Of a stretch of DNA of 64,000 bases, positions 22,561-37,924 are shown one piece after another. Below the pieces are notes generated by a model. It made no database searches, was not told the origin of the DNA, and saw only the letters and a program-made list of their open reading frames with translations. Location: positions 4,183,275 through 4,247,274 of the forward strand of contig OZ024742.1 in assembly GCA_964016885.1 (NCBI GenBank), read 5' to 3'. Both the position numbers and the translations under genes were made by a program. Every line of letters starts with the position of its first letter. Position 1 is the stretch's first letter. This stretch comes from Eledone cirrhosa. Taxonomy: Eukaryota > Mollusca > Cephalopoda > Octopoda > Eledonidae.

Positions 22561-22756
22561 GTATATGCCAGAATTTTGCCAACGGTTTTATGTCTCCATG
22601 TAGACGGTAGTAGAGACAGACACGATGCTTCCTCTGTAACAGGAACGGAGTAATACTTTGTGTCGACTTCAAAATAGTGAAAGTGAGAATGGAACTCTGT
22701 GTAATTAGAGCAAAGAGCTGAGACAGGTGGAAGATATAAGTAACATTCTAATGACT

Positions 22757-22890
22757 TTGCTTGTGGTGGTGGGGGTGATGGTGGTTATAGTGGTGGTGGT
22801 GGTGGTGGTGGTGGTTGTTGTCGTCGTTGTGGTGGTGTTGGTGGTGGTGGTGGTGGTAGTCGTGGTGGTGGTGGTGGTGGTGGTGATTTG
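22757..22890. repeat. (GGT)n microsatellite
   Basis: GGT trinucleotide tract with GTT, CGT and AGT interruptions. Confidence 0.95.
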
Positions 22891-23549
22891 CCTTATGTAA
22901 GTGTTGATCGAGGAGACATGATAAAATGCAGTATTCTTATCTTTTGTAAGGCATGGTGGATCAAGGATTATTTCATATGATGCGTCCTTCCTTTTGCTGT
23001 TGTGTTGTTTAAGACTAGGTGAACCCCTAAAGTGATAGCATACCTTAGACCAAATATGTTCTGTGACAAACTCATCATTCTCGAAGCCGACAGGTCATGA
23101 TAAGAGGGAAATTTAGCTTTTCGAATATCAATTATTTTTTCATACATATATAATTGAATGGGTTTTTTTTTTCAAAGATTTATAGAGAGAATCAAGCATG
23201 GTTTAACTACAATTACTAACATGTCAATCGCCCGCTTCTATTCCATATATTCTTTTTGTGACTGAATAATACTTTTTTAAGTGGTCGATATAGATATCAA
23301 CTAACGTTATTTATAAGATGTCCTCCGCTCTCTGCGGTAGAAGTAAATATTTATATAACTCAGGTAGAACAAAATGTCAAAACATTCACAAACCTGATGT
23401 TCCAGAAGAAACAAACTCTCATAAGAACAGAGGGACAAAGATTCTGTGATTTTATTTAGAACATTATTTATAGAATCGTGTTGAGTCTTCTGAGAGGAGT
23501 GTATTGAGATATTTATATGTACATGACATTGAAACGGTGCTTTTCTACC

Positions 23550-23554
<5 letters not shown>
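22891..23554. other. Non-repetitive stretch, no gene seen
   Basis: Mixed-composition sequence of about 660 bp. I find no long open frame, element motif or internal repeat. Confidence 0.5.

Positions 23555-23616
<62 letters not shown>
23555..23616. repeat. (TA)n tract
   Basis: Pure TA run. Confidence 0.97.
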
Positions 23617-23619
<3 letters not shown>

Positions 23620-23840
23620 GAAAAAGTGGAGAATAACATGGTCAACAGTACAAAAAGTGGGATTTATTTGCAGTCTAACAATTGTTTCACTGATAGAGTT
23701 GTCTAAAAATTGCTGAACACTAAAAGTAGTGCCACTCAATGTTAACTCTATTAGATCTTCAGAAACTGTTAAAAAAATATATATGTAACCGGCAAATTTA
23801 CAAATTCAAATTACCTCATCAATAATAATATTAATAATAA
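23617..23840. other. Short spacer, nothing recognised
   Basis: AT-rich; no feature identified. Confidence 0.4.
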
Positions 23841-24000
23841 AGATATAGAGAGAAAAAGAGGAAGAAAGAGAGATAGATACAGTAAAGAAAGAAAGGAAAG
23901 GAAGGAGAAGAAGAAGAAAGAGAAAGAAAAAGAGAAAGAAGAAGAAAAGGAGAAATTATTATAGATAGAAATATAAAGAGAGGAAGATATATAGAATATG
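23841..24000. repeat. Purine-rich (GAAA/GAGA) tract
   Basis: The + strand is almost entirely A and G with short T interruptions. Minus-strand frames read Ser/Phe/Leu and are compositional. Confidence 0.85.
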
Positions 24001-24194
24001 ATGGTAGATAGAGGAGAGACAAACATAAGTAAAAATAACGTATGATAGAAAGAAGAATATAGGGACAAATAAAAGAATAAACGTTAATACATGAATAAAT
24101 GTAAATAAAAATAAAAGTAGATATATAAAAAATATTACATAAAATTTGCATAAAATTTACATAAAAAATACAGGAAAACTACAGAGTCGACACT

Positions 24195-25188
24195 CAATAG
24201 CATTAACAAGGAAGGTCTTAACATAGTAAAAAAACTTAAAATATCCGATAGAACAGAACCTCTAACCCCTGGTACACCCACCTTTAATCTGAAGGATCAT
24301 AAATGTAACTTCGAAACTAACCCTACTATTAGATTAATATGTCCAGCAACATCAGATATAGGCAGAATTAGCAAGTTTATGCTAGATACTACAAATTAAA
24401 GAACAACTAATAATGAAGCTCTGGGGTAACACAAATGAAACAATAGATTGGTTTAATAAATTAGACAATAGAGAATCTTCCGACTTTATACAATTTGACA
24501 TAAATGACTACTACTCTTCTATTTCCCCAGTTACCCTAAATAAGGCACTATCCTTTGCTCAAGAAAACTCTGACTTTTCACCAGATGAAATTAAAATAAT
24601 ACTAACTGTTAGAAGAACAATCATTAAATTCGACAATAGTTACTGGGAGCGAAAAAATAGACAGAATAACTTCGATATAACTATGGGATCAAATGATTCA
24701 GCCCAAATTACGGACATTGTTGGAATTTATATAGCACATTTCTTACATAGGGAATTTGATAATCTACAAGGAGGAATCTATAGAAACGATACGTTACTTT
24801 TAGCTAAAAACTTAAATAATCAAAACTGATAAAGATTCTAAAAAAGCTAACTTCTTAGATGTATCGCTCAACCTTAACTCAGGACTAATAGAACCCTTCC
24901 ATAAAAATAATTAAAATTTACCTTACATGGATTATAACTCTAATCACCCTCGTTCCCTAATTAACTCCATAGCACATAGTATATCCCTTAGAATCTCGCG
25001 CCTATCTTCTAATCTAGAGATTTCTAACGAACACGCTAAGTACTACAACATAGCTTTACTTAAGGTAGGCCATAAAGAGAAACTCAAATACATACCAGAT
25101 ACAAAAAATAACAACACACTTAATATTAATAGCACCATCCACACCTATAGAAACAACAAACCTAGGACTATACATAAAAATTGGCAAC
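24195..25188 (+). pseudogene. Penelope-like element copy 5: RT domain, 3' truncated
   Basis: It starts within the RT with ISDRTEPLTPGTP, FNLKDHKCNF, PTIRLICPATSDIGRISKF, then a TAA at about 24398 and a frame change. From 24413: DWFNKLDN, a motif A-like FIQFDINDYYSSISP with intact Asp, FDITMGSNDSAQITDIVGIY, and GGIYRNDTLLLAK, where the expected first Asp of YxDD is Asn (24785-24787). A TGA at 24827 is followed in another frame by NFLDVSLNLNSG, a stop after FHKNN, SNHPRS and a linker, cut off at 25188 by (TA)n. The endonuclease is missing. The order of blocks matches copy 4, but the sequence differs enough to be a separate subfamily. In this class the RT is related to telomerase RT and primes on nicked DNA; this copy is inactive. 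Confidence 0.87.
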
Positions 25189-25243
25189 AATATATATATA
25201 TATATATATAGGTAAATATACACGGGTGTGTATGATTGTGTAT

Positions 25244-25618
25244 AGAAGATTATATTAATAAGAAGAATTCCAACTTTGTCTGATTTACTCGTTTTATTTA
25301 CAATCCTTTAAAATATATAATGGTATTATAATGAAATAGTATGATAGAATATTAAATTCTAAGTGTTAATTGAACAAGTACTTTCGCAATCTTCAGGTTC
25401 ATAATATGTGGTGACAGTCAAGTTTGCAATTTTCATTGAAAATTGCAAACTTGACTGTCACCACATATTATGAACCTGAAGATTGCGAAAGCATGAAAGT
25501 ACTTGTTCAATTAACACTTAGAATTTAATATTCTATCATACTATTTCATTATAATACCATTATATATTTTAAAGGATTGTAAATAAAACGAGTAAATCAG
25601 ACAAAGTTGGAATTCCTC

Positions 25619-25625
<7 letters not shown>
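25244..25625. repeat. Palindrome of about 380 bp
   Basis: Arms of about 185 bp meet at GCAATTTTCA-T-TGAAAATTGC, centre 25436. The right arm has an 8-bp insertion (GCATGAAA) relative to the left. Reading outward, each arm carries AACCTGAAGATTGCGAAAG and then AATAAAACGAG. (TA)n flanks both sides (25189-25210 and 25626-25661). Confidence 0.92.

Positions 25626-25661
<36 letters not shown>
25626..25661. repeat. (TA)n tract
   Basis: TA run directly after the palindrome. Confidence 0.95.
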
Positions 25662-25667
<6 letters not shown>

Positions 25668-25764
25668 CATCGTTTGATATGTGAGTTGTTTTCGATGCAT
25701 AGTATTGCTGGCCATACGCATGACCCTACCAGGATAAAAAGCCATTACTCGAAAGTTGCAGCCA

Positions 25765-25775
25765 TCATCATCATC

Positions 25776-25813
<38 letters not shown>

Positions 25814-25842
25814 TTGTATGTATGTATGTATATATGTATAAG
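25765..25842. repeat. (ATC)n(TA)n(TG)n(TATG)n compound microsatellite
   Basis: Short ATC, TA, TG and TATG runs in succession. Confidence 0.93.
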
Positions 25843-26320
25843 ATGTAAGGGGCTCTGGATAAAGGTGTCTGGCAATTCTCATTGGGAGTGGATACACTGG
25901 TCCTAATCCATCAAGTAAAGTTCTTAAATCTGGCACCTGTTGCCCCACCCTGCAAGACAACGTCAGCTGACGGACTAGATCACTGGAGAGGGTGATGTTT
26001 GCGAGACATAACTGGGCAGATGGATTTGTCTGTGTTTAGAGTCAACGGTCATGATGGAAGTGCTTCCCGAAAAGATGTCAACTGCCATGTATCCGTAATT
26101 GGAGTGAACCACCTAACTGGTGGATGTCGATTGTGTTGAAGCCCTGAGAGGAATGGACTCCACCGGATGGTATAAGCAGAAGAGACATCGCGTAAGGAGC
26201 AATATATTATCATAGCCCATATCAACTCGGTCATGTTACGGATGTATAAGGACTGCACCTTTCGTTAAATACCAAGGGGTGGGGTTAATTATACAACAGG
26301 TAAAATGTCGATATAGAAGT
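25843..26320. other. Non-repetitive left flank of the satellite
   Basis: About 480 bp of balanced composition, richer in GC than its surroundings. Two minus-strand frames (25745-25960, which partly overlaps the microsatellite, and 26049-26258) have no domain I recognise. The boundary with the satellite is abrupt: a decayed half monomer (CTAACGAGAGGCTACGTC) at about 26323-26340, then full monomers. This is the only unique anchor for the array. Confidence 0.6.
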
Positions 26321-27683
26321 TTCTAACGAGAGGCTACGTCATACCCATAACATAGTCTGAAATAACACTGGGCAAACCAGAAACTACATCATACCCATAA
26401 CATGGACTGACAGAACACTGGGCAAAAAAGAAACTACGCCATACCCATAACATGGACTGACAGAACACTGGTCAAACCAGAAACTACGTCATGCCCATAA
26501 CAAGTACTGACAGAACACTGGTCAAACCAGAAACTACATCATACTCATAACATGGACTGACATAACACTGGTCAAACCAGACACTAGGCCATACCCATAA
26601 CATGGACTGACAGAACACTGGTCAAACCAGAAACTACATCATACTCATGACATGGACTGACATAACACTGGACAAACCATACACTAGGCCATACCCATAA
26701 CATGGACTGACAGAACACTGGTCAAACCAGAAACTACATCATACCCATAACATGGACTGACAGAACACTGCTCAAACCAGAAACTACATCATACCCATAA
26801 CATGGACTGACAGAACACTGGTCAAACAAGAAACTACATCATACTCATAACATGGACTGACATAACACTGGTCAAACCAGAAACTACGCCATACCCATAA
26901 CATGGACTGACATAACACTGGTCAAACCAGAAACTACGCCATACCCATAACATGGAGTGACAGAACACTGGTCAAACCAGAAACTACGCCATACCCATAA
27001 CATGAACTGACATAACACTGGTCAAACCAGAAACTACGCCATACCAATAACATGGACTGACAGAACACTGGTCAAACCAGAAACTACGTCATACCCATAA
27101 CATGGACTGACATAACACTGGTCAAACCAGAAACTACATCATACCCATAACATGGATTGACATAACACTGGTCAAACCAGAAACTACATCATACCCATAA
27201 CATGGACTGACATAACACTGGTAAAACCAGAAACTACATCACACCCATAACATGGACTGACATAACACTGGTCAAACCAGAAACTACGTCATACCCATAA
27301 CATGGACTGACAGAACACTGGTCAAACCAGAAACTACGTCATACCCATAACATGGACTGACATAACACCGGTCAAACCAGAAACTACATCGTACCCATAA
27401 CATGGACTGACATAACACTGGTCAAACAAGAAACTACATCATACCCCTAACATGGACTGACAGAACACTGGTCAAACCAGAAACTACGCCATACCCATAA
27501 AATAGACTGACAAAACACTGGTCAAACCAGAAATTAGGCCATACACATAACATGGACTGACAGAACACTGGTCAAACCAGAAACTAGGCCATACACATAA
27601 CATGGACTGACAGAACACTGGTCAAAACAGAAACTACGCCATACCCATAACATGGACTGACAGAACACTGGTCAAACCAGAAA

Positions 27684-30600
27684 CTACATCATACCCATAA
27701 CATGGACTGACAGAACACTGGTCAAACCAGAAACTACATCATGCCCATAACATGGACTGACAGAACACTGGTCAAACCAGAAACTAGGCCATACCCATAA
27801 CATGGACCTGACATAACACTGGTCAAACCAGAAACTAGGCCATACCCATAACATAGACTGACAGAACACTGGTCAAACAAGAATCTACATCATACCCATA
27901 ACATGGACTGACATAACACTGGTCAAACCAGAAACTAGGCCATACCCATAACATGGACTGACAGAACACTGGTCAAACAAGAAACTACATCATACCCATA
28001 ACATGGACTGACATGACACTGGTCAAACCAGAAACTACGCCATACCCATAACATAGACTGACAGAACACTGGTCAAACAAGAAACTACATCATACACATA
28101 ACATGGACTGAAATAGCACAGGTCAATCCAGAAACTACGTCATACCCATAACATGGACTGACATAACACTGGTCAAACCAGAAACTACATCATACCCATA
28201 ACATGGACTGACATAACACTGGTCAAACCAGAAACTAAGCCATACCCATAACATGGACTGACATAACACTAGTTAAACCAGAAACTAGGACATACCCATA
28301 ACATGGACTGACATAACACTGGTCAAACTAGAAACTACATCATACCCATAACATGGACTGACATAACACTGGTCAAACCAGAAAATAAATCATACACATA
28401 ACATGGACTGACATAACACTGGTCAAACCAGAAACTACGTCATACCCATAACATGGACTGACAGAACAATGGTCAAACCAGAAACTATATCATACCCCTA
28501 ACATGGACTGACAGAACACTGGTCAGACCAGAAACTACGCCATACCCATAAAATAGACTGACAAAACACTGGTCAAACCAGAAACTAGGCCATACACATA
28601 ACATGGACTGTCAGAACACTGGTCAAACAAGAAACTAGGCCATACACATAACATGGACTGACAGAACACTGGTCAAACCAGAAACTGCGCCATACCCATA
28701 ACATAGACTGTCAGAACACTGGTCAAACCAGAAACTACATCATACCCATAACATAGACTGACAGAACACTGGTCAAACCAGAAACTAGGCCAGACACATA
28801 ACATGGACTGACAGAACACTGGTCAAACCAGAAACTAGGCCATACCTATAACATAGCCTGACAAAACACTGGTCGAACCAGAAACTATGCCATACCCATA
28901 ACATGGACTGACATAACACTGGTCAAACCAGAAACTACATCATACCCATAACATGGACTGACAGAGCACTGGTCATATCAGAAACTACATCATACCCATA
29001 ACATGGACTGACAGAACACTGGTCAAACCAGAAACTACCTGATACCCATAACATGGACTGAGATAACACTGGTCAAACCAGAAACTACGCCATAACCATA
29101 ACATAGACTGTCAGAACACTGGTCAAACCAGAAACTACGTCATACCCATAACATGGACTGACATAACACTGGTCAAACCAGAAACTATATCATACCCATA
29201 ACATGGACTGACATAACACTGGTGAAACCAGAAACTATATCATACCCCTAACATGGACTGATAGAACATTGGTCAAACAAGAAATTACATCATACCCATA
29301 ACATGGACTGACAGAACACTGGTCAAACCAGAAACTACGCCATACCCATAACATGGAGTGACATAACACTGGTCAAACCAGAAACTACGTCATACCCATA
29401 ACAAGGACTGACATAACACTGGACAAAACAGAAACTACATCATACCCATAACATGGACTGACATAACACTGGTCAAACCAGAAACTACGCCATACCCATA
29501 ACATGGACTGACAGAACACTGGTCAAACCAGAAACTACGTCATACCCATAACATGGACTGACATAACACCGGTCAAACCAGAAACTACATCATACCCATA
29601 ACATGGACTGACATAACACCGGTCAAACCAGAAACTACCTGATACCCATAACATGGACTGACATAACACTGGTCAAACCAGAAACTACGCCATAACCATA
29701 ACATAGACTGTCAGAACACTGGTCAAACCAGAAACTACGTCATACCCATAACATGGACTGACATAACACTGGTCAAACCAGAAACTACATCATACCCAGA
29801 ACATGGACTAACATAACACTGGTCAAACCAGAAACTATATCATACCCCTAACATGGACTGATAGAACATTGGTCAAACAAGAAATTACATCATACCCATA
29901 ACATGGACTGACAGAACACTGGTCAAACCAGAAACTACGCCATACCCATAACATGGAGTGACATAACACTGGTCAAACCAGAAACTACGTCACACCCATA
30001 ACAAGGACTGACATAACACTGGACAAAACAGAAACTACATCATACCCATAACATGTACTGACAGAAGACTGGTCAAACCAGAAACTACGCCATACCCATA
30101 AAATAGACTGACAAAACACTGGTCAAACCAGAAATTAGGCCATACACATAACATGGACTGACAGAACACTGGTCAAACCAGAAACTAGGCCATACACATA
30201 ACATGGACTGACAGAACACTGGTCAAAACAGAAACTACGCCATACCCATAACATGGACTGACAGAACACTGGTCAAACCAGAAACTACATCATGCACATA
30301 ACATGGACTGACAGAACACTGGTCAAACCAGAAACTAGGCCATACACATAACATGGACTGACAGAACACTGGTCAAAACAGAAACTACGCCATACCCATA
30401 ACATGGACTGACAGAACACTGGTCAAACCAGAAACTACATCATACCCATAACATGGACTGACAGAACACTGGTCAAACCAGAAACTACATCATGCCCATA
30501 ACATGGACTGACAGAACACTGGTCAAACCAGAAACTAGGCCATACCCATAACATGGACCTGACATAACACTGGTCAAACCAGAAACTAGGCCATACCCAT

Positions 30601-33600
30601 AACATAGACTGACAGAACACTGGTCAAACAAGAATCTACATCATACCCATAACATGGACTGACATAACACTGGTCAAACCAGAAACTAGGCCATACCCAT
30701 AACATGGACTGACAGAACACTGGTCAAACAAGAAACTACATCATACCCATAACATGGACTGACATGACACTGGTCAAACCAGAAACTACGCCATACCCAT
30801 AACATAGACTGACAGAACACTGGTCAAACAAGAAACTACATCATACACATAACATGGACTGAAATAGCACAGGTCAATCCAGAAACTACGTCATACCCAT
30901 AACATGGACTGACATAACACTGGTCAAACCAGAAACTACATCATACCCATAACATGGACTGACATAACACTGGTCAAACCAGAAACTAAGCCATACCCAT
31001 AACATGGACTGACATAACACTAGTTAAACCAGAAACTAGGACATACCCATAACATGGACTGACATAACACTGGTCAAACTAGAAACTACATCATACCCAT
31101 AACATGGACTGACATAACACTGGTCAAACCAGAAAATAAATCATACACATAACATGGACTGACATAACACTGGTCAAACCAGAAACTACGTCATACCCAT
31201 AACATGGACTGACAGAACAATGGTCAAACCAGAAACTATATCATACCCCTAACATGGACTGACAGAACACTGGTCAGACCAGAAACTACGCCATACCCAT
31301 AAAATAGACTGTCAGAACACTGGTCAAACAAGAAACTAGGCCATACACATAACATGGACTGACAGAACACTGGTCAAACCAGAAACTACGCCATACCCAT
31401 AACATAGACTGTCAGAACACTGGTCAAACCAGAAACTACATCATACCCATAACATAGACTGACAGAACACTGGTCAAACCAGAAACTAGGCCAGACACAT
31501 AACATGGACTGACAGAACACTGGTCAAACCAGAAACTACATCATACCCATAACATGGACTGACAGAGCACTGGTCATATCAGAAACTACATCATACCCAT
31601 AACATGGACTGACAGAACACTGGTCAAACCAGAAACTACCTGATACCCATAACATGGACTGAGATAACACTGGTCAAACCAGAAACTACGCCATAACCAT
31701 AACATAGACTGTCAGAACACTGGTCAAACCAGAAACTACGTCATACCCATAACATGGACTGACATAACACTGGTCAAACCAGAAACTACATCATACCCAT
31801 AACATGGACTGACATAACACTTGTCAAACCAGAAACTATATCATACCCCTAACATGGACTGATAGAACATTGGTCAAACAAGAAATTACATCATACCCAT
31901 AACATGGACTGACAGAACACTGGTCAAACCAGAAACTACGCCATACCCATAACATGGAGTGACATAACACTGGTCAAACCAGAAACTACGTCATACCCAT
32001 AACAAGGACTGACATAACACTGGACAAAACAGAAACTACATCATACCCATAACATGGACTGACATAACACTGGTCAAACCAGAAACTACGCCATACCCAT
32101 AACATGGACTGACAGAACACTGGTCAAACCAGAAACTACGTCATACCCATAACATGGACTGACATAACACCGGTCAAACCAGAAACTACATCATACCCAT
32201 AACATGGACTGACATAACACCGGTCAAACCAGAAACTACCTGATACCCATAACATGGACTGACATAACACTGGTCAAACCAGAAACTACGCCATAACCAT
32301 AACATAGACTGTCAGAACACTGGTCAAACCAGAAACTACGTCATACCCATAACATGGACTGACATAACACTGGTCAAACCAGAAACTACATCATACCCAG
32401 AACATGGACTAACATAACACTGGTCAAACCAGAAACTATATCATACCCCTAACATGGACTGATAGAACATTGGTCAAACAAGAAATTACATCATACCCAT
32501 AACATGGACTGACAGAACACTGGTCAAACGAGAAACTACGCCATACCCATAACATGGAGTGACATAACACTGGTCAAACCAGAAACTACGTCACACCCAT
32601 AACAAGGACTGACATAACACTGGACAAAACAGAAACTACATCATACCCATAACATGTACTGACAGAAGACTGGTCAAACCAGAAACTACGCCATACCCAT
32701 AAAATAGACTGACAAAACACTGGTCAAACCAGAAATTAGGCCATACACATAACATGGACTGACAGAACACTGGTCAAACCAGAAACTAGGCCATACACAT
32801 AACATGGACTGACAGAACACTGGTCAAAACAGAAACTACGCCATACCCATAACATGGACTGACAGAACACTGGTCAAACAAGAAACTACATCATACCCAT
32901 AACATGGACTGACAGAACACTGGTCAAACCAGAAACTACATCATGCACATAACATGGACTGACAGAACACTGGTCAAACCAGAAACTGGGCCATAACCAT
33001 AACATGGACCTGACATAACACTGGTCAAACCAGAAACTAGGCCATACCCATAACATAGACTGACAGAACACTGGTCAAACAAGAATCTACATCATACCCA
33101 TAACATGGACTGACATAACACTGGTCAAACCAGAAACTAGGCCATACCCATAACATGGACTGACAGAACACTGGTCAAACAAGAAACTACATCATACCCA
33201 TAACATGGACTGACATAACACTGGTCAAACCAGAAACTACGCCATACCCATAACATAGACTGACAGAACACTGGTCAAACAAGAAACTACATCATACCCA
33301 TAACATGGACTGAAATAGCACTGGTCAAACCAGAAACTACGTCATACCCATAACATGGACTGACAGAACACTGGTCAAACCAGAAACTACATCATACCCA
33401 TAACATGGACTGACATGACACTGGTCAAACCAGAAACTAAGCCATACCCATAACATGGACTTACATAACAATAGTTAAACCAGAAACTAGGACATACCCA
33501 TAACATGGACTGACATAACACTGGTCAAACTAGAAACTACATCATACCCATAACATGGACTGACATAACACTGGTCAAACCAGAAAATAAATCATACCCA

Positions 33601-36600
33601 TAACATGGACTGACATAACACTGGTCAAACCAGAAACTACGTCATACCCATAACATGGACTGACAGAACAATGGTCAAACCAGAAACTATATCATACCCC
33701 TAACATGGACTGACAGAACACTGGTCAAACCAGAAACTACGCCATACCCATAAAATAGACTGACAAAACACTGGTCAAACCAGAAACTAGGCCATACACA
33801 TAACATGGACTGTCAGAACACTGGTTAAACCAGAAACTAGGCCATACACATAACATGGACTGACAGAACACTGGTCAAACCAGAAACTACGCCATACCCA
33901 TAACATAGACTGTCAGAACACTGGTCAAACCAGAAACTACATCATACCCATAACATGGACTGACAGAGCACTGGTCATATCAGAAACTACATCATACCCA
34001 TAACATGGACTGACATAACACTGGTCAAACCAGAAACTACGCCATAACCATAACATAGACTGTCAGAACACTGGTCAAACCAGAAACTACGTCATACCCA
34101 TAACATGGACTGACATAACACTGGTCAAACCAGAAACTACATCATACCCATAACATGGACTGACATAACACTGGTCATACCAGAAACTACATCATACCCA
34201 TAACATGGACTGACACAACCCTGGTCAAACCAGAAATTACATCATACCTATAACATGGACTGACAGAACACTGGTCAAACCAGAAACTACATCATACCCA
34301 TAACATGGACTGACAGAACACTGGCCAAACTAGAAACTACATCATACCCATAACATAGACTGACATAACGCTGGTCAAACCAGAAACTAGGCCATACACA
34401 TATCATGGACTGACAGAACACTGGTCAAACCAGAAACGACATCATACCCATAACATGTACTGACAGAACACTGGTCAAACCAGAAACTACATCATACCCA
34501 TAACATGGACTGACAGAACACTGGTCAAACCAGAAACTACATCATACCCATAACATGGACTGACAGAACACTGTTCAAACCAGAAACTACATCATACCCA
34601 TAACATGGGCTGACAGAACACTGGTCAAACCAGAAATTAGGCCATACACATAACATGGACTGACAGAACACTGGTCAAACCAGAAACTAGGCCATACACA
34701 TAACATGGACTGACAGAACACTGGTCAAAACAGAAACTACGCCATACCCATAACATGGACTGACAGAACACTGGTCAAACAAGAAACTACATCATACCCA
34801 TAACATGGACTGACAGAACACTGGTCAAACCAGAAACTACATCATGCCCATAACATGGACTGACAGAACACTGGTCAAACCAGAAACTAGGCCATACCCA
34901 TAACATGGACTTGACATAACACTGGTCAAACCAGAAACTAGGCCATACCCATAACATAGACTGACAGAACACTGGTCAAACAAGAATCTACATCATACCC
35001 ATAACATGGACTGACATAACACTGGTCAAACCAGAAACTAGGCCATACCCATATCATGGACTGACAGAACACTGGTCAAACAAGAAACTACGTCATACCC
35101 ATAACATGGACTGACATAACACTGGTCAAACCAGAAACTACATCATACCCAGAACATGGACTGACATAACACAGGTCAAACCAGAAACTATATCATACCC
35201 CTAACATGGACTGATAGAACATTGGTCAAACAAGAAATTACATCATACCCATAACATGGACTGACAGAACACTGGTCAAACCAGAAACTACGTCATACCC
35301 ATAACAAGGACTGACATAACACTGGACAAAACAGAAACTACATCATACCCATAACATGGACTGACATAACACTGGCAAAACCAGAAACTACATCATACCC
35401 CTAACATGGACTGACAGAACACCGGTCAAACCAGAAACTACGCCATACCCATAAAATAGACTGACAAAACACTGGTCAAACCAGAAATTAGGCCATACAC
35501 ATAACATGGACTGACAGAATACTGGTCAAACCTGAAACTAGGCCATACACATATCATGGACTGACAGAACACTGGTCAAAACAGAAACTACGCCATACCC
35601 ATAACATGGACTGACAGAACACTGGTCAAACAAGAAACTACATCATACCCATAACATGGACTGACAGAACACTGGTCAAACCAGAAACTACATCATGCCC
35701 ATAACATGGACTGACAGAACACTGGTCAAACCAGAAACTAGGCCATACCCATAACATGGACCTGACATAACACTGGTCATACCAGAAACTAGGCCATACC
35801 CATAACATAGACTGACAGAACACTGGTCAAACAAGAATCTACATCATACCCATAACATGGACTGACATAACACTGGTCAAACCAGAAACTAGGCCATACC
35901 CATAACATGGACTGACAGAACACTGGTCAAACAAGAAACTACATCATACCCATAACATGGACTGACATAACACTGGTCAAACCAGAAACTACGCCATACC
36001 CATAACATAGACTGACAGAACACTGGTCAAACAAGAAACTACATCATACCCATAACATGGACTGAAATAGCACTGGTCAAACCAGAAACTACGTCATACC
36101 CATAACATGGACTGACATAACACTGGTCAAACCAGAAACTAAGCCATACCCATAACATGGACTGACATAACACTAGTTAAACCAGAAACTAGGACATACC
36201 CATAACATGGACTGACATAACACTGGTCAAACTAGAAACTACATCATACCCATAACATGAACTGACATAACACTGGTCAAACCTGAAAATAAATCATACC
36301 CATAACATGGACTGACATAACACTGGTCAAACAAGAAACTACGTCATACCCATAACATGGACTGACAGAACAATGGTAAAACCAGAAACTATATCATACC
36401 CCTAACATGGACTGACAGAACAATGGTCAAACCAGAAACTACGCCATACCCATAAAATAGACTGACAAAACACTGGTCAAACCAGAAACTAGGCCATACA
36501 CATAACATGGACTGTCAGAACACTGGTCAAACCAGAAACTAGGCCATACACATAACATGGACTGACAGAACACTGGTCAAACCAGAAACTACGCCATACC

Positions 36601-37924
36601 CATAACATAGACTGTCAGAACACTGGTCAAACCAGAAACTACATCATACCCATAACATAGACTGACAGAACACTGGTCAAACCAGAAACTAGGCCAGACA
36701 CATAACATGGACTGACAGAACACTGGTCAAACCAGAAACTAGGCCATACCTATAACATAGCCTGACAAAAAACTGGTCGAACCAGAAACTATGCCATACC
36801 CATAACATAGACTGACATAAAACTGGTCAAACCAGAAACTACATCATACCCATAACATGGACTGACAGAGCACTGGTCATATCAGAAACTACATCATACC
36901 CATAACATGGACTGACAGAACACTGGTCAAACCAGAAACTACCTGATACCCATAACATGGACTGACATAACACTGGTCAAACCAGAAACTACGCCATAAC
37001 CATAACATAGACTGTCAGAACACTGGTCAAACCAGAAACTACGTCATACCCATAACATGGACTGACATAACACCGGTCAAACCAGAGACTACATCATACC
37101 CATAACATGGACTGACATAACACAGGTCAAACCAGAAACTACGTCATACCCATAACATGGACTGACATAACACTGGTCAAACCAGAAACTACATCATACC
37201 CAGAACATGGACTGACATAACACTGGTCAAACCAGAAACTATATCATACCCCTAACATGGACTGATAGAACATTGGTCAAACAAGAAATTACATCATACC
37301 CATAACATGGACTGACAGAACACTGGTCAAACCAGAAACTACGCCATACCCATAACATGGAGTGACATAACACTGGTCAAACCAGAAACTACGTCATACC
37401 CATAACAAGGACTGACATAACACTGGACAAAACAGAAACTACATCATACCCATAACATGGACTGACATAACACTGGTCAAACCAGAAACTACATCATACC
37501 CCTAACATGGACTGACAGAACACTGGTCAAACCAGAAACTACGCAATACCCATAAAATAGACTGACAAAACACTGGTCAAACCAGAAATTAGGCCATACA
37601 CATAACATGGACTGACAGAACACTGGTCAAACCAGAAACTAGGCCATACACATAACATGGACTGACAGAACACTGGTCAAAACAGAAACTACGCCATACC
37701 CATAACATGGACTGACAGAACACTGGTCAAACAAGAAACTACATCATACCCATAACATGGACTGACAGAACACTGGTCAAACCAGAAACTACATCATGCC
37801 CATAACATGGACTGACAGAACACTGGTCAAACCAGAAACTAGGCCATACCCATAACATGGACCTGACATAACACTGGTCAAACCAGAAACTAGGCCATAC
37901 CCATAACATAGACTGACAGAACAC
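27684..37924 (+). repeat. Higher-order repeats marked by a 51-bp monomer (left group)
   Basis: A monomer with an extra base (CATGGACCTGACATAACAC, or GACTTGACA in one copy) recurs within blocks starting at 27684, 30435, 32886, 34787, 35638 and 37739; spacings are 2751, 2451, 1901, 851 and 2101 bp, all a multiple of 50 plus 1. Other rare variants co-segregate: GAAATAGCAC at 28110, 30861, 33312 and 36064; TAGTTAAACC and GAAAATAAATCATAC also recur in order. Copies differ by block deletions. Confidence 0.9.

Noticed and set aside
23811..24151. Ser/Phe/Leu-rich minus-strand frames
   Set aside because: Translation of a purine-rich tract; no domain.
26049..26258. Minus-strand frame in the unique flank
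   Set aside because: It starts without clear context, has no recognised domain, and no neighbouring exon was seen; left as unassigned.
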